Shown one piece after another: positions 6,118 to 8,544 of a stretch of DNA of 8,544 nucleotides (its first letter is position 1; the number at the start of each line of letters is the position of its first letter). The stretch covers positions 1 through 8,544 of the forward strand of contig JBBIKH010000158.1 of NCBI GenBank assembly GCA_037445575.1. The letters are read 5' to 3'. The position numbers were made by a program, and so were the translations under genes. The DNA is from Oleimicrobium sp037445575. GTDB lineage: Bacteria; Zhuqueibacterota; Zhuqueibacteria; JANLFK01; Oleimicrobiaceae. The notes below the pieces were generated by a model. That model was not told where the DNA came from. It saw only the letters and a list, made by a program, of their open reading frames with translations, and did no database searches.

Positions 6118-7806
6118 TCAGCGACCTGGAAACGGATTCGGGTATCTCCAGGTCCGCGGCTGCTGTCCATTACGGATGTGCAGCCAGTAACCTCTGCCAG
6201 GCTCAAACCGCAAAGCCGACGGCCCACTCCCGGTCGCGTTCAGCCATGTGCCGTCCAAGGCTGTGCCGGTCCCGTCCACCAACCAGGCGATTTCGTAGTG
6301 GTCACCCATCCACGCCATGATGCGATCGGCTTCGCGGCTGTTGCTCGCGCCCGTAGCTACCCCTTGCTCCCAAAGGCCGGTGGCAGCGGGCGCCATAGTC
6401 ACCGGGTAACAGTTGCCGATGAGATTCAACCCCGGGTTCACGACGATGGCACACGCGCTGTCCATGGGCACCTCCCCAAAGAAGCGCAGGACCACTGGCG
6501 AATGACCAGGGCGCACCTCCACCCAGAATCCCTCGCCCCGCTGCAAGGTCATGTCGCTGAGGCCGCTCCCGGATGGATTCATCCATTGCCCGTCGTAGGC
6601 TGTGCCGGTGCCATTCACCAGCCAGGCCATCTCGTAACCGTTGCCGGTCCACTTCATGATCCGGTCAGCCACCAGCGCATTGGTGCCCCCGGTGAGCACT
6701 TGTCCCAACACGGCGGTTAGGTCGCTGCCCGAAGGTTGCAACGGCACCGAGACCAACGTCCGCCCCACGTTCAACCGGACGCCGTGTGTTCCCACGCGAC
6801 GCCTGAGGGGCTCTCGTCCATCACCCGTGAGGGCTTCGATCACGTAGTAGCGGCTCAGGACACTGTCGGACAGCGCACCCCCATCGACGTATTCCACACC
6901 GCTCAATTCGGCGACTGCTGATTCGGGCGCAAAGTAGGGCTCAGAGCCGCCGTAGACGCGGTACCCTTGGGCGTCGGGCAAAGCGTCCCAGGACAGCACC
7001 AAGTCGCTCCCCGACCCGGACAGGCGCGGATGAAGATCCCCGGCCTCGCTTTCCGGACGCACCAGCACGACGTACATGCTGGCGGCACCGCCGGTCGAAC
7101 CATTGCACCCCAGCACTACGGTCTCACCTCGCTGGTACTTTCGCATGCTCTGCCAAATGCGAAAGTCTGCCACGCCCGCATCGCTGACCAGAACCGCATA
7201 GTCGGTCCTGGTAAAATTGCTGCTCAGCCACGTGGGTGCTGCCACGCGGCTGTCGTGCACCACATACACGCGTGCCGGGCGCAGCAACGAGAAGCGCACC
7301 TCCAGCTGGAGGTCAAACTTGTCGTCGTTCTTCGTCTTGATCCACAAGAGGCCCTCAAACGCATCAGGGATGTCCACAATCTGGAAGCTGCGATCCACGT
7401 AGTACTGGCTTCCCTCGCGCAGCGCGGCCACCACGTACTCCTCCGGTTGCAGGTCCACCACTGTGCCCCAGTCGAGCCCAGCCACCCCCGAGACCTCCGA
7501 TGAGAACAGGCTCTCGTTTCCGGAGCTGTCGTAGGCGGTGACGGCAAAGTAGTAGCGCATGCCGGCTGTCAGGTTCGGCACTTCCGCACCTGTGACGTTG
7601 CCGACGTCCAACACCTGGAGGTACTCGTGCGGGCTAGTGCCGTAGTAGACCTTGTAACCAGCTACATCGGGCTCGGCATTGGCTTCCCACGTCACCCGCA
7701 GCGAACAGCCATCCGGGACGGTGTTTCCCTTAGACCACGTCAGCAGCGCCACCCATTGTCCCACCATCACTGCCACTGTCCACAACCTCTTCGGTCTCAT
7801 CACCAT
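6118..7806 (-). CDS. Modular secreted protein: Fn3-like domains, beta-rich middle domain and two tandem C-terminal repeats
   Basis: A 562-residue protein. Residues about 8-24 are hydrophobic after MVMRPKR and probably act as a signal sequence, though the cleavage site is unclear. Domain 1 (about 33-108) is a fibronectin type III fold: SLRVTWEANAEPDVAGYKVY, then AGMRYYFAVTAYDSSGNES. Domain 2 (about 112-250) is beta-rich with YYVDRSFQIVDIP, IKTKNDDKF, VYVVHDSR and PTWLSSNFTRTDYAV; I recall similar modules in other secreted bacterial proteins but cannot name the family with certainty. Domain 3 (about 258-335) is a second Fn3-like unit (LVLSWDALPDAQGYRVYGGS). Residues 346-562 hold two tandem repeats with the signature ADRIMxWxGxxYExAWLVxG. 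No full T9SS sorting domain follows; the chain ends RTWRYPNPFPGR. It sits between two T9SS-sorted genes, 53 bases upstream of the second. The ribosome site is weak; ATG 7800 is an alternative start. It is likely an adhesin-like or matrix protein; no enzyme motif was seen. Confidence 0.83.
   Translation of the reverse strand: MVMRPKRLWTVAVMVGQWVALLTWSKGNTVPDGCSLRVTWEANAEPDVAGYKVYYGTSPHEYLQVLDVGNVTGAEVPNLTAGMRYYFAVTAYDSSGNESLFSSEVSGVAGLDWGTVVDLQPEEYVVAALREGSQYYVDRSFQIVDIPDAFEGLLWIKTKNDDKFDLQLEVRFSLLRPARVYVVHDSRVAAPTWLSSNFTRTDYAVLVSDAGVADFRIWQSMRKYQRGETVVLGCNGSTGGAASMYVVLVRPESEAGDLHPRLSGSGSDLVLSWDALPDAQGYRVYGGSEPYFAPESAVAELSGVEYVDGGALSDSVLSRYYVIEALTGDGREPLRRRVGTHGVRLNVGRTLVSVPLQPSGSDLTAVLGQVLTGGTNALVADRIMKWTGNGYEMAWLVNGTGTAYDGQWMNPSGSGLSDMTLQRGEGFWVEVRPGHSPVVLRFFGEVPMDSACAIVVNPGLNLIGNCYPVTMAPAATGLWEQGVATGASNSREADRIMAWMGDHYEIAWLVDGTGTALDGTWLNATGSGPSALRFEPGRGYWLHIRNGQQPRTWRYPNPFPGR
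6121..6771 (-). repeat. Two tandem copies of a ~100-residue repeat inside the 562-residue protein
   Basis: Copy 1 covers residues about 346-447 (6771-6466) and copy 2 about 457-562 (6438-6121). Both contain, in order, a LVSVPL/LNLIGN strand, ADRIMxWxGxxYExAWLVxG, TGTAxDGxWxN, xGSGxS, and GxGxWxxxRxGxxP. About half the positions match over the roughly 63-residue core. The DNA copies have diverged, so this is an old duplication rather than a recent one. Confidence 0.75.
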
Positions 7807-7819
7807 CGCTCGTTCTCGG

Positions 7820-7858
7820 CAACAAGAAATTATTTACTGCTTGGTCAAAAAAAATCTC
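7820..7858 (-). promoter_or_regulatory. AT-rich segment upstream of the 562-residue protein gene, possible promoter
   Basis: In a GC-rich window this short stretch is markedly AT-rich. On the minus strand it has a run of eight T, then TTGACC (7848-7843), then TAAATAATTT (7836-7827), just before the start at 7806. TTGACC resembles a -35 element, but no good -10 sits at normal spacing. A TTTG...TAATTT arrangement only loosely recalls Bacteroidota-type promoters. Support comes from position and composition only. Confidence 0.22.
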
Positions 7859-7942
7859 GGTCCCCCTGTTCTACCCCCTCGCAACCTCACGCCGCCAGTT
7901 CCGTAGCAACATCCTCAGCAGCTTCCTCCACTACCCGGGGTG

Positions 7943-7976
7943 GGTGGCTACGGTGGTCCTGACCACCGTAGCCATC
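7943..7976 (-). terminator. Strong perfect hairpin downstream of the T9SS protein gene (terminator-like, no T-run)
   Basis: TGGCTACGGTGGT (7945-7957) pairs perfectly over 13 bases with ACCACCGTAGCCA (7962-7974) around a 4-base loop (CCTG). A G-T pair and a further G-C pair can extend the stem. It lies 34 bases after the stop codon (TAG 8013-8011) of the gene at the right edge and 136 bases before the next start, the usual place for a transcript end. No T-run follows on the minus strand, so it may act as a 3'-end stabiliser, as a factor-assisted terminator, or as a U-less terminator. The rest of the 204-base spacer shows nothing I can identify apart from the AT-rich part. Confidence 0.55.
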
Positions 7977-8010
7977 ACCCTTCAGCGCTTCTCCGGTCAG
8001 TTGACGAACC

Positions 8011-8544
8011 CTACCGAGTGAGCACGATCTTCTTGCTTAGCTCCACCCCGTTCACCCGCATGACACAGAAGTAGGTGCCACTGGACAGGAGCTCACCGGC
8101 GTCACTCTTGCCGTTCCACACCACGGTATGGCTCCCAGGGGGCATGATCTCGTCAGCCAGATGGCGAACCAGCTGCCCTGCGGCGTTGTAGATGCCGATC
8201 CATACCCGACCTTCGCTCCTCACGTTGAACCGGATTGTAGTTTCCGGGTTGAAGGGGTTCGGGTAGTTCTGTTGTAGCTCGTAGACCATGGGCACAGGAT
8301 TCGAAGCAACCGAGATCGGCCCGTGGAACTTGACGCGCCCGCGATAGTCGACGTCGGCCAGTTTGTAGTAGTAGCTCTTGCCTGGGTCTACTTCGCGGTC
8401 CACGTAGCTGTAGGTGTGGAGCACGTTCGCGTTGCCGGCACCGGGGATCAGAGTCTTGTTCACCTTGACGAAAGGCGCTTCTGCCGCTTCGGCACGATAG
8501 ACGTCAAAGCCCATGTTTTCCGTCTCCGAGGCGGTGCTCCAGCG
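8011..8544 (-). CDS. T9SS type A sorting-domain protein, C-terminal part (5' end outside window)
   Basis: The frame is open from the right edge to TAG 8013-8011, giving 177 residues. The internal ATG at 8514 is not the start: the codons upstream encode RWSTASETEN, which continues the same domain as in the paralogue at 4997-6064 (MWATQSETDNRG). Visible regions are a Fn3-like beta region (MGFDVYRAEA, then YYYKLADVDYRGRVKFHGPI, 58-77), the sorting-domain opening QQNYPNPFNPET (91-102), VWIGIYNAAGQLVRHLA (114-130), and the FlgD-like end VVWNGKSDAGELLSSGTYFC (141-160), closing with KKIVLTR. By family knowledge the tail directs export through the type IX secretion system and surface anchoring or release. 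The passenger domain lies outside the window, so the biological role is unknown. Confidence 0.88.
   Translation of the reverse strand, partial: RWSTASETENMGFDVYRAEAAEAPFVKVNKTLIPGAGNANVLHTYSYVDREVDPGKSYYYKLADVDYRGRVKFHGPISVASNPVPMVYELQQNYPNPFNPETTIRFNVRSEGRVWIGIYNAAGQLVRHLADEIMPPGSHTVVWNGKSDAGELLSSGTYFCVMRVNGVELSKKIVLTR

Noticed and set aside
5516..6190. Plus-strand open frame opposite the T9SS-sorted gene
   Set aside because: It runs across two minus-strand genes and their spacer with no motif; explained as a shadow.
7857..7945. Classical intrinsic terminator ending in the T8 run at 7847-7854
   Set aside because: The run of T lies in the right orientation for the minus strand, but I could not find a stable stem immediately before it; the strong hairpin is about 90 bases upstream.
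1..8544. Exosortase / PEP-CTERM system
   Set aside because: The AAA ATPase and Wzz are of the style found with XrtA, but no exosortase gene and no PEP-CTERM tail (PEP, membrane helix, Arg cluster) is visible at any C-terminus in this window.

Overview
The window is a GC-rich bacterial segment in which every gene I can support lies on the minus strand, so transcription runs from position 8544 towards 1. Two secreted proteins end in a YPNPFNPET motif followed by a FlgD-like C-terminal sorting domain of the type IX secretion (T9SS type A) class. That combination is typical of the FCB superphylum and its uncultured relatives (Calditrichota, KSB1, Zixibacteria, Marinimicrobia and similar). The phylum assignment is inferred from protein style only; no marker gene is present.

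Layout in transcription order. (1) 8544-8011: C-terminal part of a large secreted protein with a T9SS-type sorting domain, cut by the window edge. A strong perfect hairpin follows (7943-7976) in a 204-base spacer. (2) 7806-6118: a 562-residue modular secreted protein with fibronectin-III-like domains, a beta-rich middle domain and two tandem copies of a roughly 100-residue repeat. (3) 6064-4997: a second, smaller T9SS-sorted protein whose C-terminal half is paralogous to that of gene 1. (4) 4936-1: an exopolysaccharide assembly and export cluster. Its genes are a Wza-type outer-membrane export lipoprotein, a Wzz-type chain-length determinant, a small XRE-type regulator, an ExeA/XrtA-type AAA ATPase, a BY-kinase-like (CpsD/ParA) protein and the start of a Wzy/WaaL-type polymerase/ligase that runs off the left edge. 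Gaps in the cluster are short and Shine-Dalgarno sequences are mostly strong, so it reads as one operon.

Working together: Wza, Wzz, the kinase-like ATPase and the Wzy-like protein would make up a Wzx/Wzy-type polysaccharide machine. The AAA ATPase and the HTH protein are accessory factors. The AAA ATPase and the Wzz style resemble the set usually found beside exosortase (XrtA/PEP-CTERM) systems, but no exosortase or PEP-CTERM tail is visible here; the neighbouring secreted proteins carry T9SS-type tails instead.

Most notable observations: an in-frame amber codon cuts the AAA ATPase gene about 70 codons before its natural end, with a clearly coding tail after it. The BY-kinase-like protein has alanine in place of the Walker A lysine and no tyrosine-rich tail. 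Two sizeable inverted repeats lie in the spacers after the secreted-protein genes. I saw no RNA genes, mobile elements, CRISPR arrays or phage genes. No stretch longer than 300 bases lacks a gene.
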